Below are positions 8,610-19,086 of a stretch of DNA of 64,000 nt, in pieces; the stretch's first letter is position 1; each line of letters opens with the position of its first letter. The DNA is from Hyphomicrobiaceae bacterium (GTDB lineage Bacteria; Pseudomonadota; Alphaproteobacteria; Rhizobiales; Devosiaceae): assembly GCA_020638095.1 (NCBI GenBank), contig JACKJF010000003.1, positions 1,426,001 to 1,490,000 of the forward strand, given 5' to 3'. A program made the translations under genes and the position numbers. Under the pieces are notes generated by a model. It saw only the letters and a program-made list of their open reading frames with translations. It searched no databases and was not told the DNA's origin.

Positions 8610-10041
8610 CCTCTGGGGGCGCATCTCGTCCCTTTGGCGCACCACCACCGTGCGCCTCACGGCGATTTTCATCGCCATCTTCATGGTCTTTTCCGTCGTT
8701 TTGCTTGGCTACACGGCCTTCCAGGTTTCATTTGCCATTCAACGCCAGCAGGCCGACGCAATCGCTCGGGAAACGGGCCAATTGGTTCAGCTCGATGCCC
8801 AGCGCGGCATTCGCTCCGTTGCCATGGCCGTTCAGCAGCTGAGCCAGCGGCCGGGACCCGGCATCTACTATCTCGGCGATGCCTCCGGCCAGATGATCGT
8901 CGGCAACGTGTCCGATTTTCCGCCCAACATCCTCCTTGCACCGGGCCAGTATTCCTTCAGCTACAACCGCAACGTCGACCTCGAAAACGCCGGTGGCCGC
9001 GATGAGGGCGGATACGCAGTCGTGCAGACCACGCTTCTCGAAAACGGATTCAGGCTCGTTGTCGGACGCGACGTTGTCGAGCGGCAGGGGTTCACCGCCA
9101 TCATTTTCGGCTGGCTCGGGATCGGCATTGTCGGCATTCTCGTCCTGTCCGCCCTCGCCGGCGGCATCACCGCCAATCGCGTCATCAAGCGCATCGGCTC
9201 GATCACCGCGACTTCCTCGAAGATCATGTCCGGCAACCTGTCGGAGCGTGTTCCGATCACGCGCCGGAATGACGAGTTCGATGATCTCGCCCGCAGCCTC
9301 AACGCCATGCTCGACCGCATCGAGCAATTGCTACAGGGCCTCAAGGACGTGACCGACAATGTGGCTCACGATCTCAAGACGCCGCTGACGCGCCTGCGCA
9401 ACCGCGCACAGGCTGCACTCGGCGAAAAGGCCGGCGAGGAGGAGCGGCGGCAGACCCTTGAGGGCGTGATCGAGGAAAGCGATCAGCTGATCCGCACCTT
9501 CAACGCCCTGCTGCTCATTGCGCGCGTCGAGGCCGGCACACCGTCTGGCGCATTTTCGACGGTCAACCTGCGCGATGTCATTGCCGATATTGTCGAGCTC
9601 TATGAACCGGTTGCCGACGAGGCGGGTGCGCGCCTGACCTGGTCGGCAAACGAAAGCATCTCGCTCGAAGCGAACCGGGAGCTGCTCGGCCAGGCGCTTG
9701 TGAACCTCATTGAAAACGCCATAAAGTACGGTGTCCGGCGCCCAGCGGCCGAGGGAGACAATGGTGCCGACAGACCGAACAGCGTCATCGATGTCAGGTC
9801 CTACGCGGGCGCCAGCGAGATCTTCATCGAAGTCTGCGACAACGGGCCGGGCGTTCCCGAAAACGAGCGGGAACGCGTGCTGCAGCGCTTCGTGCGGCTG
9901 GAAAAAAGCCGCACTGAAAGCGGCTCGGGTCTCGGGCTGTCACTGGTGCAGGCCGTCGCCCACTTGCACAAGGGCGAACTCAAGCTTCTCGACAATTCGC
10001 CGGGCCTCTGTGCCAGGCTCGTCCTGCCGCGAAAGCGCTGA
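8602..10041 (+). CDS. feuQ: Sensor histidine kinase, FeuQ-like
   Basis: A 479-residue membrane kinase starting with GTG inside the end of the regulator gene. It has two transmembrane helices (about residues 18-42 and 165-188) enclosing a roughly 120-residue periplasmic sensor region. A HAMP linker (about 190-245) follows, then the dimerisation domain with phospho-histidine H256 in VAHDLKTPLTRLR. The ATPase domain shows N-box NLIENAIKYG, G1 CDNGPGVP and G2 SGLGLSLVQAV. It should phosphorylate the adjacent regulator. The glnE gene follows within 25 bases and may be cotranscribed. Confidence 0.88.
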   Translation: MNSLWGRISSLWRTTTVRLTAIFIAIFMVFSVVLLGYTAFQVSFAIQRQQADAIARETGQLVQLDAQRGIRSVAMAVQQLSQRPGPGIYYLGDASGQMIVGNVSDFPPNILLAPGQYSFSYNRNVDLENAGGRDEGGYAVVQTTLLENGFRLVVGRDVVERQGFTAIIFGWLGIGIVGILVLSALAGGITANRVIKRIGSITATSSKIMSGNLSERVPITRRNDEFDDLARSLNAMLDRIEQLLQGLKDVTDNVAHDLKTPLTRLRNRAQAALGEKAGEEERRQTLEGVIEESDQLIRTFNALLLIARVEAGTPSGAFSTVNLRDVIADIVELYEPVADEAGARLTWSANESISLEANRELLGQALVNLIENAIKYGVRRPAAEGDNGADRPNSVIDVRSYAGASEIFIEVCDNGPGVPENERERVLQRFVRLEKSRTESGSGLGLSLVQAVAHLHKGELKLLDNSPGLCARLVLPRKR

Positions 10042-10065
10042 CCGGACCGGGTGGGCTGGCTGGCC

Positions 10066-12957
10066 ATGATCCGTTTGCCCAACACCGCCGCGCCGCTGCC
10101 GCCCCGCGTGCTGGACACGTTTCCCGAACTCGACGGTCGTGCGACGGCTTTCTGGTCCAACCTTGCGACCATTCTCGCCATCTCTCCATTTCTCGCCGAA
10201 GCCGCCGTCCGCGAACCCGATCTCGTCCGCGCTCTGGCCGAAGGAGAGGACGCCGACCTGCGCTTTGACGCGCTTATGGAGGAGGCACGGACGCTCGCGG
10301 TTCACCCAGACACCGTCGAGGAGACCGGGCGCCGATTGCGCGCGATCCGCCGGTCAGTAGCCCTTCTCGCGGGAATTGCCGAAATCTCGGGCATCTGGAC
10401 CACGAGGCGTTGCACCGCGGCCTTGAGTGCGTTTGCCGACGCGGCGGTCGAGGCGGCCCTTTCCACACTCCTCGCAAGACAAGTGGAAAAGGGCGTGCTC
10501 AAGCCGGATGCTGCGCCCGACAATTGCGGACTTGCCATTTTCGCCCTCGGCAAGCTCGGCGGAAGCGAACTCAACTTCTCGTCCGATATCGACATCGTTG
10601 CCTTTTTCGATCCCGATGCCGCGCCCTTGGCCGACGCGGGCGAAGCCACCAAGTTCTTTTCGCGCCTGATGCAGAACCTTGGCAATCTCCTCACCGAGCG
10701 GAATGAATTCGGCTACATCTTCCGCACCGATCTGCGCCTCAGACCCGATCCGGGATCGACCCCAGTCGCCCTGCCGGTTGATGCGGCCCTGACCTACTAC
10801 GAGGCGCGCGGCCAGAACTGGGAACGCGCCGCCTGGATCAAGGCCCGCCAATGCGGTGGTGACCGCACGGTCGGTGACCGCTTCCTCAAGGATCTTGTTC
10901 CGTTCATCTGGCGCAAACATCTCGACTTCGCGACGATTGCCGACATCCAGGCGATGAAGCGGCAGATCAACATCTCCAAAAGCGTCGGCGGCCAGCGCCT
11001 GGCCGGCCACAATGTGAAACTGGGGCGGGGCGGCATTCGTGAGGTCGAATTCTTCGTCCAGACCCAGCTCCTGATTGCCGGCGGGCGCGACCTCGGCCTC
11101 CGGGTCAAATCGACCGAAGAGTCTTTGGCCGCGTTGGCGAAGGCTGGCTGGATCAACGCCAGGACCAAAACGGAACTTGGCGCCGCCTACTGGTTTTTGA
11201 GGGCGGTCGAAAATCGCCTGCAGATGATTGGGGATCACCAGACTCAGGACCTTCCGACCGAGCCTGATCGACTGGCCGAAATCGCGGCCCTGATGGGCTA
11301 TTCGACGCTTGAGGCTTTCGAGGCCGCCTATCTTGAGGCGCTCGATTGCGTCGCCCGGAACTATGCCAACCTTTTCACCGAACAGGGCGAACTGTCGGCG
11401 GCGGGCGGCAACCTTGTCTTCACTGGCACTGACGACGATCCCGCCACCCTCGAAACCCTTGCGGGCATGGGTTTTGCCAATCCCGAACTTGCTTCCGCCA
11501 CCATCCGCAAGTGGCATTATGGCGGTTATGCCGCGACCCGCACCAGCGCCGCCCGCGCCCATCTGACCGAACTCATGCCCGTACTTCTGACCGCGATCGG
11601 GTCGGCGCGAAACGCGGATGCGACCCTTGATCGGTTCGATCGGTTTCTGTCGCGCCTGCCTACCGGGGTTCAGCTTTTTGCGCTTTTGCGCGGTCATGCC
11701 GAACTTTGCCAGCTCCTCGTCGCCCTTCTGGCCGCCGCGCCGCGCATGGCCGATGCGGTGATCCGGCGCGCGCATGTGCTCGACGGACTGCTTGACCCGA
11801 CGCGGTCCGGCGAAGTCGTCGATCCGGACGTTCTGCGCGAAAAGGTCGACCATTTTCTTGGGCAGGCGACCTCCTACGAAGACCTGATCGACCGCGCCCG
11901 CATTGTCGGGCAGGAACAGCAGTTCCTCGTTTCCGCCGGTCTCGTTTCGGGTTCAATCGACGCCCACATCGCGGCGGGCCAGTTCACCGCTCTTGCCGAG
12001 ACCCTGATGAAGCGACTGTTCGCCGACGTGCGCGAGCGTTTCGCCGCGGCGCACGGCACCATTCCGGAAGCGCGGGTCGGACTTGTCGGCTTCGGCAAGC
12101 TCGGCAGTCGCGAAATGACGGCCCGGTCCGACCTCGACCTCATTCTCGTCTACGACGTGCCGGAGCACCTCGCCCAGTCCGACGGCGCAAGACCTCTCGA
12201 CGCGGTCACCTACTTTGCCCGGTTGACCAACCGCTTCATCACCGCTCTTTCCGCACCGACCGCCACCGGGGTTCTTTACGAAGTCGACATGCGGTTGCGC
12301 CCCTCCGGCAACGCGGGACCCGTCGCGACATCGCTCGTTTCGTTCCGCGACTACCAGGCCAACGAAGCCTGGACCTGGGAACATCTCGCTCTCAGCCGTG
12401 CCCGCCCGATCTGTGCTGATCCCGGTTTTGCCGATGTTCTCGATGAGGCCATCATCGAAGCACTGACGCGCGATCGCGACCTTCAACAGACCCTTCGCGA
12501 TGTGCTCGACATGCGGGTGCGAATGCTGCGTGACCGGCCAGCCCGCCATCCCTTCGATCTCAAGCTGGCTGACGGCGGCCTGGTCGATCTCGATTTCATT
12601 GGGCAGTCGGCCATCCTGCTTTTTGGACGAGACGACCCGGACCTGATCGCAAAGCGCCGCGACATCGGCGCGCTGCTCGACCATCTTCCCGCGTTTGTGC
12701 CGGAACTGGACGCCGAAGGGCTCGTTTCGGCCTATCGCCTCATGAGCGACATATTGCAGATCATGAGCGCAAGTCTTGCCGAGCCGTTCCGGGAAGAGGG
12801 CTGGACCGACGCCTTCAAGGATCAGCTGGCGCGCCTCAATAACGCACCGGACTTCGAGCGTCTGGTCGCGACGGTTGAAAACGCAACCGCGACGGTGCGC
12901 GCTGGGCGCGATCTCTGGTTTGAAAAAGTCGCGGAATTGGCTTCGCTGCGGGTCTAG
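10066..12957 (+). CDS. glnE: Bifunctional glutamine synthetase adenylyltransferase/deadenylase
   Basis: About 963 residues. The enzyme adenylylates and deadenylylates glutamine synthetase in response to PII, tying nitrogen assimilation to glutamine level. Two nucleotidyltransferase domains are visible: LGKLGGSELNFSSDIDIV near residue 163 and FGKLGSREMTARSDLDLI near residue 676. Both keep the G-S/D-x-D metal-binding pattern, so both activities look intact. I chose the ATG at 10066; an in-frame GTG at 10051 is possible, and neither has a clear ribosome site. The gene ends 6 bases before the convergent kinase gene. Confidence 0.95.
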   Translation: MIRLPNTAAPLPPRVLDTFPELDGRATAFWSNLATILAISPFLAEAAVREPDLVRALAEGEDADLRFDALMEEARTLAVHPDTVEETGRRLRAIRRSVALLAGIAEISGIWTTRRCTAALSAFADAAVEAALSTLLARQVEKGVLKPDAAPDNCGLAIFALGKLGGSELNFSSDIDIVAFFDPDAAPLADAGEATKFFSRLMQNLGNLLTERNEFGYIFRTDLRLRPDPGSTPVALPVDAALTYYEARGQNWERAAWIKARQCGGDRTVGDRFLKDLVPFIWRKHLDFATIADIQAMKRQINISKSVGGQRLAGHNVKLGRGGIREVEFFVQTQLLIAGGRDLGLRVKSTEESLAALAKAGWINARTKTELGAAYWFLRAVENRLQMIGDHQTQDLPTEPDRLAEIAALMGYSTLEAFEAAYLEALDCVARNYANLFTEQGELSAAGGNLVFTGTDDDPATLETLAGMGFANPELASATIRKWHYGGYAATRTSAARAHLTELMPVLLTAIGSARNADATLDRFDRFLSRLPTGVQLFALLRGHAELCQLLVALLAAAPRMADAVIRRAHVLDGLLDPTRSGEVVDPDVLREKVDHFLGQATSYEDLIDRARIVGQEQQFLVSAGLVSGSIDAHIAAGQFTALAETLMKRLFADVRERFAAAHGTIPEARVGLVGFGKLGSREMTARSDLDLILVYDVPEHLAQSDGARPLDAVTYFARLTNRFITALSAPTATGVLYEVDMRLRPSGNAGPVATSLVSFRDYQANEAWTWEHLALSRARPICADPGFADVLDEAIIEALTRDRDLQQTLRDVLDMRVRMLRDRPARHPFDLKLADGGLVDLDFIGQSAILLFGRDDPDLIAKRRDIGALLDHLPAFVPELDAEGLVSAYRLMSDILQIMSASLAEPFREEGWTDAFKDQLARLNNAPDFERLVATVENATATVRAGRDLWFEKVAELASLRV

Positions 12958-12963
12958 GGCCTG

Positions 12964-14127
12964 TCAGGCGACAAGCCAGGCCGACGTTTCGGTCTTGGAG
13001 GCCGATGCGGGTAACACAGCCAGCGGGCGGGCCGGCAGTTGAACCGCCACTGTGGTGCCAACCCCGAGTGTGCTGTCGATGCGCAACTCACCGCCCGATA
13101 GCTCGGCCAGCGTACGCGATACCGCAAGACCCATTCCTTTGCCCGGCGCGCGCGCTCGCGACTCGTAGTCGGCGAAAGCGAATGGCAGGTTGAGCATTTC
13201 CAGTTGTTCCGGACCGATGCCCACACCCGTGTCGGTCACGCGAAAGACCACAGAATCATTGAACCGGAAGGCGTCGAGCCTGACCTCGCCGCCGCGGGGC
13301 GTGAAGCGCAGGGCGTTGCTGAGCAACTGTGCGACGATGCGATGCAGGCAGTTGAAATCGGCGCTGAGGTGAATGTCGCGGGGCAGCGCGATGGAAAGTC
13401 CGATACCGCGCTTCGAAGCCTTGTCGTCATATTCCATCTGCAGCCGGCTTTCGAAACGGCTGAAATCGATGTCCGTGACATTGAGAGATGTCTGACCGGT
13501 ATCGATGGCCGCAAGTTCGAGAATCTGCCCGAATGATTGCATCAACACTTCGCCCGACCGCGTTATGTCGTCCAGGTATGCGAGATACCGGGCGTCACCA
13601 AGACTCCCGAATGTCTGCTTCCGCATCAGTTCGGTGAAGCCGAGAATGTGATTGAGCGGGGTACGAATATCGTGGTTCAGCTGTGAAACGAAGGCCTGCT
13701 TGGCGAGGTTGGCCGCCTGTGCCTTGTGTTCTGCGATGCGCAGCATCTTCTTGAGCTGACCAAGCTCCACTTCGAGGTTGTGGGTCATTTGACCTTCGGC
13801 GCACGCGGCGCATGCGTTTTCGGTCTTCTTGGACGCCCGCCGCGCGCCAAGCACAAATCCTCCGGTCATCAGAAGCCCGATCAGGGCGGCACCCGCGCCC
13901 GCGAGTAAAGCGATTTGCCAGGCGCCGTGGGCGAAATCGAGCGACAAAACCGCCATCAGACAGAGCAACGACGTCGCCAGCAACTGCCCCACCACCAAGC
14001 CAACGAGAACGCTATCACGCTGGGCGGATTCCTGCGCGGGAGCGATGGGCGGCAACTGGCGTTGTGGGTGCGGCGAGCGCTTGCCGAATTCTGCCCAAAG
14101 TTGCGAATTGCGCTTCGGCAATGCCAT
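12964..14127 (-). CDS. Membrane-anchored sensor histidine kinase, partner not visible
   Basis: About 387 residues from the ATG at 14127, which has GGCGGAAA just upstream; a start at 14184 lacks this. Two transmembrane helices near residues 37-62 and 72-93 are separated by only a few residues, so there is no real periplasmic sensor domain. A short coiled region leads to the phospho-histidine H152 in SQLNHDIRTPLNHILGF. The ATPase domain has LLSNALRFTP (N-box), DTGVGIGP (G1) and GKGMGLAVSRTL (G2). The CAACAEG stretch near residue 108 contains a cysteine pair that could be redox- or metal-sensitive, but this is speculation. No response regulator is adjacent. It lies downstream of pepN on the same strand. 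Confidence 0.82.
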   Translation of the reverse strand: MALPKRNSQLWAEFGKRSPHPQRQLPPIAPAQESAQRDSVLVGLVVGQLLATSLLCLMAVLSLDFAHGAWQIALLAGAGAALIGLLMTGGFVLGARRASKKTENACAACAEGQMTHNLEVELGQLKKMLRIAEHKAQAANLAKQAFVSQLNHDIRTPLNHILGFTELMRKQTFGSLGDARYLAYLDDITRSGEVLMQSFGQILELAAIDTGQTSLNVTDIDFSRFESRLQMEYDDKASKRGIGLSIALPRDIHLSADFNCLHRIVAQLLSNALRFTPRGGEVRLDAFRFNDSVVFRVTDTGVGIGPEQLEMLNLPFAFADYESRARAPGKGMGLAVSRTLAELSGGELRIDSTLGVGTTVAVQLPARPLAVLPASASKTETSAWLVA

Positions 14128-14271
14128 TTTCCGCCCCGAAAATCGCGATTGATTGCACCGCGCAACACCTTGAATCAACTTCAAGACTCTTGTCCAGTGG
14201 CCAGTCGGCGTCTTCTCAACGCGATCGCGAAAAGCCGATTCCGCAGAATCACTTAGGCAGGAAAGATTTTT

Positions 14272-16926
14272 TTAACCTTCGAGGATGCGACCCAGAATTT
14301 CCTCGCTGTTGCGTGACAGATGCGGCTGAGATGCCAGCTCCCGAAGTGCCGATTCGGCCTTTTCGCGCCGTCCTGATTCGAACATGCGAAAGGTGCGGAA
14401 GCTGGTGAGAAGCCGCGCCGCCAGTTGCGGATTGGACCGGTCCACATCGCCCAGCAATCCGGCCACGAACTGGAAGCCCCTGCCGTCGGGACGCGCGAAC
14501 TGCGGTACATTGCTGGTAACGAATGCGCCGACCAGTGCCCGGAAGCGGTTGGGATTCGCCGTTGGAAAGCGCGGGCTTGCAAGTGTCGCGATCACATCGT
14601 CGAGGGCTTCCCGGGCAGGGCGGACCGCCGTCAGCGCCAGCCACTTGTCCCAGACCAGTGGTTCGTTCGCTGAGGTTTCGCCGAATTCGCGCATGAGCCG
14701 TTCGGCATGTGCGGTCCGGTTGTGTACGGAGATGGAAAGGGCCGCCAGCCGGTCTGTGAGATTGTCCGCCGTCTCAAACTGGTCCGCCGCAATTTCCGCC
14801 CATTCCGGATCATTGGTCGCCACCAGCAGACGCAGTGCCTGATTGCGGATTGCACGCCGGTCAACCTCGGAAAAGGCGAGCGAAAACGGTCCCCTGGGCG
14901 TATTTGCAGCGTAATGGTCCGCGAGATCAGACTTGAGCGCGCGGGCGATCGCCCTGACGAGTTCCTCCCGCGCCAGCTGCACGGCATCAGGGTCGATATT
15001 GGATTTGAGGGCCGAGTAGAGTTCGCCTTCACTCGGCATCTGCAGGCAAAGCGCCTTGAAGCTCGGGTCATCACTGGGCCGCGCAAGCGTTTGCCGCAGA
15101 GCGTCGACCAATGTGGCCAATTCGGCGGCTACATAGGAGGTCCCGCTCCGCGCACGGGCAACCATCATTTCCTTGGCAAGTTCCTGAATTGCCATCCATC
15201 GGTTGACCGGATCGGCGTCATGCCGTGCAAGGAACGAGAGATCTTCAGGTCCGAGATCGTCTGCAACGTTGATCGGCGCCGAGAATTCACGGTTGAGCGA
15301 CAGGACCGGACGGGCGGAAAGTCCCGTGAAGGTCAGCGTCTGTTTCTTTTGCTTCAGACGGATCAGCCCCGATTCAACCGTGCCTCCCGAAACCTCCGCA
15401 ATTTCAAGATCCTCGCCATTCGGACCGACAAGTCCGAAACCGAGGGGGATATCGAGGACCTTTTTGGTTGGCTCACCCGGTGTCGGCGCGACGTTTTGCT
15501 CGAGTTCGAGTGTGAAGGTGCGCGTCGCCTCGTCCCACGATGTCGCCGCGCGGACTTCGGGCGTTCCGGCCTGGGTGTACCAGCCGAGGAATTGTTGCAG
15601 GTTTTGCCCACTCGCATCCTCGAAGACCTTGATCCAGGCTTCGATGGTCGTTGCCTCGCCGTCGTGCCGCTCGAAATAAAGGTCCATGCCCTTGCGGAAA
15701 CCGTCCTTGCCAAGAAGGGTCAGAAGCATGCGAACGATTTCGGCGCCCTTCTCGTAGACGGTGCCGGTGTAGAAATTGTCGATCGCCTCGTAGCGGTCGG
15801 GCCGCGGCGGATGGGCGAGGGGGCCGGCATCTTCCGGAAACTGCCGGGCCCAGAGATCCTTGATATCGTCGATGCGCTTGACCGGCCGGGACCGCGTGTC
15901 GGAGGTGAATTCCTGATCGCGGAAAACTGTCAGCCCTTCCTTCAGGCAGAGCTGGAACCAGTCGCGGCAGGTGATGCGGTTGCCGGTCCAGTTGTGGAAG
16001 TACTCGTGACTGACCACCCGCTCGATATTGGCATAGTCTGCGTCGGTCGCGGTTTCGGGACTCGCCAGAATGAGCTTGTCGTTGAATATGTTGAGTCCCT
16101 TGTTCTCCATCGCGCCGGTGTTGAAATTCGACACCGCGACGATGTTGAACACGTCGAGATCGTATTCCCGCCCGAAGCGGGATTCGTCCCAGCGCATCGA
16201 ATCCTTGAGGACCTTCATCGCATACTGGCAGCGGTCCTGCTTGCCCGGCTCGCAGTAGATTTTGAGCGCAACTTCCTGTCCCGACGCCGTGGTGAACCCG
16301 TCAGCAAGATGCGACAAGTCTCCTGCCACCAGCGCGAAAAGATAGGTCGGTTTTGGAAATGGATCATGCCATTCGGCGAAATGACGTCCGCCCCCGAGAA
16401 CTCCAGCGGTGCCGGGATTGCCGTTTGAGAGGAGCACCGGCGCCAATTCCCTGTCGGCCTCGATCCTGACCGAAAAGGTGCTGAGCACATCCGGCCGGTC
16501 ATACATGAAGGTGATCCGGCGAAATCCCTCGGCCTCGCACTGGGTGCACCAGATGTCCGCCGAGCGGAAAAGCCCCTCCAATTGCGTGTTCGTTTCCGGC
16601 CGGATGACGACGACCGTCAGAAGTTCGAACGGCCGGTCGGGAACACTTGCAATGGTCAGCTTGTCGTCCGCGTAGGTGTAATCTGAGGGGTTCAGCGGCT
16701 CTGCGTCGATCGCAATCCGTTCGAGCTCAAGTGCTTCGCCGTCAAGCACGAGCGGCTCGCCGGACCTGCCCTCGCGGGGAACCACACTCAGCTTTGAAGT
16801 GACCCGCGTTTCGCCTTCTGCAACGTCGAAAGTCAGGTCGACATGCGAGATGGCAAACGGGGTCGGGCGGTAGTCGCTCAGGCGGATGAATTTGTCGGGG
16901 TGTTGGGCTTCGAAGGAAAGGTTCAT
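14272..16926 (-). CDS. pepN: Aminopeptidase N (M1 zinc metallopeptidase)
   Basis: An 884-residue cytoplasmic aminopeptidase that removes N-terminal residues from peptides. The M1 signatures are complete: the substrate-binding GAMEN motif at residues 271-275, and the zinc site H307-E-x2-H311 in HEYFHNW with third ligand E330 in LKEGLTVFRDQEF. Length and domain order (N-terminal beta domain, thermolysin-like domain, helical C-terminal half) fit the gammaproteobacterial-type PepN. No strong ribosome site is seen at the ATG. The 144-base gap to the downstream kinase gene has no recognisable terminator. Confidence 0.95.
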   Translation of the reverse strand: MNLSFEAQHPDKFIRLSDYRPTPFAISHVDLTFDVAEGETRVTSKLSVVPREGRSGEPLVLDGEALELERIAIDAEPLNPSDYTYADDKLTIASVPDRPFELLTVVVIRPETNTQLEGLFRSADIWCTQCEAEGFRRITFMYDRPDVLSTFSVRIEADRELAPVLLSNGNPGTAGVLGGGRHFAEWHDPFPKPTYLFALVAGDLSHLADGFTTASGQEVALKIYCEPGKQDRCQYAMKVLKDSMRWDESRFGREYDLDVFNIVAVSNFNTGAMENKGLNIFNDKLILASPETATDADYANIERVVSHEYFHNWTGNRITCRDWFQLCLKEGLTVFRDQEFTSDTRSRPVKRIDDIKDLWARQFPEDAGPLAHPPRPDRYEAIDNFYTGTVYEKGAEIVRMLLTLLGKDGFRKGMDLYFERHDGEATTIEAWIKVFEDASGQNLQQFLGWYTQAGTPEVRAATSWDEATRTFTLELEQNVAPTPGEPTKKVLDIPLGFGLVGPNGEDLEIAEVSGGTVESGLIRLKQKKQTLTFTGLSARPVLSLNREFSAPINVADDLGPEDLSFLARHDADPVNRWMAIQELAKEMMVARARSGTSYVAAELATLVDALRQTLARPSDDPSFKALCLQMPSEGELYSALKSNIDPDAVQLAREELVRAIARALKSDLADHYAANTPRGPFSLAFSEVDRRAIRNQALRLLVATNDPEWAEIAADQFETADNLTDRLAALSISVHNRTAHAERLMREFGETSANEPLVWDKWLALTAVRPAREALDDVIATLASPRFPTANPNRFRALVGAFVTSNVPQFARPDGRGFQFVAGLLGDVDRSNPQLAARLLTSFRTFRMFESGRREKAESALRELASQPHLSRNSEEILGRILEG

Positions 16927-17127
16927 GGATCGATGACGTTTTGTCGCAGGTGTGTCCCTGCGGTTACAGGAGAATCGTTCGATCTGGGATAGCCTGTGCG
17001 GCTGGCCTGTGCAATTCGCGCGTCACATTTCTGACTTAGCGTCTTGTGCAAGGGGCCAGCGCGCCGCTCCTCTACGATCTCCCGACGCATCGAGCGCGCT
17101 CATCAGAACAGAACCGACAGGTGCCTC

Positions 17128-19002
17128 ATGTTGAGATGGTTTGAACGCCGCCTCGATCCCTATCCCATTGCCGAACCCGCGCAGCCTCCGCGTGGTCTCT
17201 GGGCCTTTTGTCTGCACTATTCCAAGGGCGCGAGAATCGCGCTGGTGCTGATGGCGGTTCTGTCGGCTCTGATCGCCATTCTTGAGGTGGCGGTCTACGG
17301 GTTCATCGGCACCGTCGTGAACTGGATTTCGACCGAGCCCGTTCAGGGGTTTGTTTCCGCGCATCTGGTCACTCTGGCCTGGATGGGTGTCATTTTGCTG
17401 GTCATCTATCCCGGCCTCGTCAGCGTCAATGCGATGGTCCGTCATCAGATTCTGATGGGCAATCTTCCCCAGCGCATCCGGTGGCTGGCGCACCGCTACA
17501 TCCTGCGCCAGTCGATGGCCTATTTTCAGGACGAGTTTGCCGGTCGCATCGCCACCAAGCTGATGCAGACCTCGCTCGCCGTGCGCGAAGTCGCGGTCAA
17601 GATTCTCGACGTCTTCGTCTTCGTGGCCGTCTATTTCATCTCCGCGATCTTCATGGCCGCGACTGCCGACGGCTGGATGGCGGTGCCCTTCATCCTGTGG
17701 CTGATCGCCTACAGCGTCTTCATGTACGTGTTCGTGCCGCGCATGTCGAAAATCTCCGAAGATCAGGCTGACGCCCGCTCGGTCATGACGGGCGCCGTGG
17801 TGGACTCCTACACCAACATCTCGACGATCAAGCTCTTCTCGCACAATGCCCGCGAGGAGAACTACATCCACAACTCGATGGACGGCTTCCTGCAGACCGT
17901 CTACCGGCAGATGCGCATGGGCACCTACATCGACGTGTGGATCACGGTGCTCAACGTGCTGCTGCTGGTGTCGCTTGCCATTCTTGGCATATTCCAGTGG
18001 ATGGCCGGCCATATCGAACCCGGGCCGGTAGCCGCTACGCTGGCACTGGCGGCGCGACTTCAGGGCATGTCGCACTGGGTCATCTGGGAAATGGCGGCCC
18101 TGTTCGAGAATATCGGCACCGTGCGCGACGGCATCAATTCCATCTCCGTGAAACGGTTGGTCACCGACGCGCCGCGCGCCGCGCTGCTCGAATGCAAGCA
18201 CGGCGAGGTCTCGTTCAACCATGTCAGTTTCGCCTACGGTGCCACCGCGAATGCGGACGGCAGCAGCCCCAAGGTCGTCATTGACGGCCTGGACCTGACC
18301 ATTCCGGCCGGCCGGAAAATCGGTCTGGTTGGCCGCTCGGGTGCCGGCAAGTCGACTTTGGTCAACCTGCTCCTTCGCTTCTTCGACGTCGAAAAAGGTT
18401 CGATCACCATCGATGGTGTGGACATTTCCTCCGTCACCCAGGAGTCGCTTCGCGCCAATATCGGCATGGTCAGCCAGGACACCTCGCTTCTGCATCGTTC
18501 CGTGCGTGAAAACATCGCCTACGGCAAACCCGACGCCACCGACGAAGAAATCATGGCGGCGGCCCGCATGGCGGAGGCCGATGAATTCATCGGGCATCTG
18601 GTCGATGCAAAAGGCCGGCGCGGCCTCGATGCCCATGTCGGCGAACGCGGCGTCAAGCTCAGCGGCGGTCAGCGCCAGCGCATTGCCATCGCCCGTGTTC
18701 TCTTGAAGGACGCGCCGATCCTCGTCCTCGACGAAGCGACGTCGGCCCTCGATTCAGAGGTTGAAGCCGCCATACAGAGCCAGTTCGAACTGCTCATGCG
18801 CGGCAAGACAGTCATCGCCATCGCGCATCGTTTGTCGACCATTGCGGCCATGGATCACCTTGTCATTCTCGACCAGGGCCGGATCGTCGAACAGGGCAGC
18901 CACGAGGAACTGCTGGCGCATGGCGGCACCTATGCCCGCCTCTGGCAGCATCAGTCCGGCGGCTTCCTGCTCGAAGACGACGAGGTTGAAGCCGCAGAGT
19001 AG
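17128..19002 (+). CDS. ABC exporter half-transporter (fused permease-ATPase), first of a tandem pair
   Basis: About 624 residues from the ATG at 17128, with GACAGG upstream; reading from 17044 adds 28 arginine-rich residues with no family match. The N-terminal half is a six-helix exporter membrane domain (about residues 30-320). The ATPase domain has Walker A GRSGAGKST near residue 402, signature LSGGQRQRIAIARVL near 510, Walker B ILVLDEATSALDSE, and the switch histidine in AIAHRLSTIA. Such half-transporters work as dimers. A second, similar gene follows directly, so a heterodimer is likely. Substrate unknown; lipid, drug or peptide exporters share this architecture. Confidence 0.9.
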   Translation: MLRWFERRLDPYPIAEPAQPPRGLWAFCLHYSKGARIALVLMAVLSALIAILEVAVYGFIGTVVNWISTEPVQGFVSAHLVTLAWMGVILLVIYPGLVSVNAMVRHQILMGNLPQRIRWLAHRYILRQSMAYFQDEFAGRIATKLMQTSLAVREVAVKILDVFVFVAVYFISAIFMAATADGWMAVPFILWLIAYSVFMYVFVPRMSKISEDQADARSVMTGAVVDSYTNISTIKLFSHNAREENYIHNSMDGFLQTVYRQMRMGTYIDVWITVLNVLLLVSLAILGIFQWMAGHIEPGPVAATLALAARLQGMSHWVIWEMAALFENIGTVRDGINSISVKRLVTDAPRAALLECKHGEVSFNHVSFAYGATANADGSSPKVVIDGLDLTIPAGRKIGLVGRSGAGKSTLVNLLLRFFDVEKGSITIDGVDISSVTQESLRANIGMVSQDTSLLHRSVRENIAYGKPDATDEEIMAAARMAEADEFIGHLVDAKGRRGLDAHVGERGVKLSGGQRQRIAIARVLLKDAPILVLDEATSALDSEVEAAIQSQFELLMRGKTVIAIAHRLSTIAAMDHLVILDQGRIVEQGSHEELLAHGGTYARLWQHQSGGFLLEDDEVEAAE

Positions 19003-19016
19003 AAACCAAATTGTGA

Positions 19017-19051
19017 AGCCGGAACGGGTGCGGCGGCGCACCCGACCGGCT
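19017..19051 (+). other. Strong hairpin between the tandem ABC exporter genes
   Basis: AGCCGG (19017-19022) and CGGGTGCG (19025-19032) pair with CGCACCCG (19037-19044) and CCGGCT (19046-19051), enclosing a GCGG loop and a small internal bulge. There are 14 pairs in all. No run of T follows, so it is a poor intrinsic terminator. It may instead stabilise or process the mRNA and set the ratio of the two half-transporters. Confidence 0.6.
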
Positions 19052-19086
19052 ATGCTTTCGATTTGCTCGTGAACTAGGAACCTGCA

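Noticed and set aside
14707..16428. Long open frame on the plus strand (573 codons) inside pepN
   Set aside because: It is antisense to a clear M1 aminopeptidase, has no recognisable domain, and results from the GC-rich third codon positions of pepN.
17023..18636. 537-codon minus-strand frame opposite the first ABC exporter
   Set aside because: His/Asp/Gly-rich shadow sequence antisense to intact transporter motifs; no family features.
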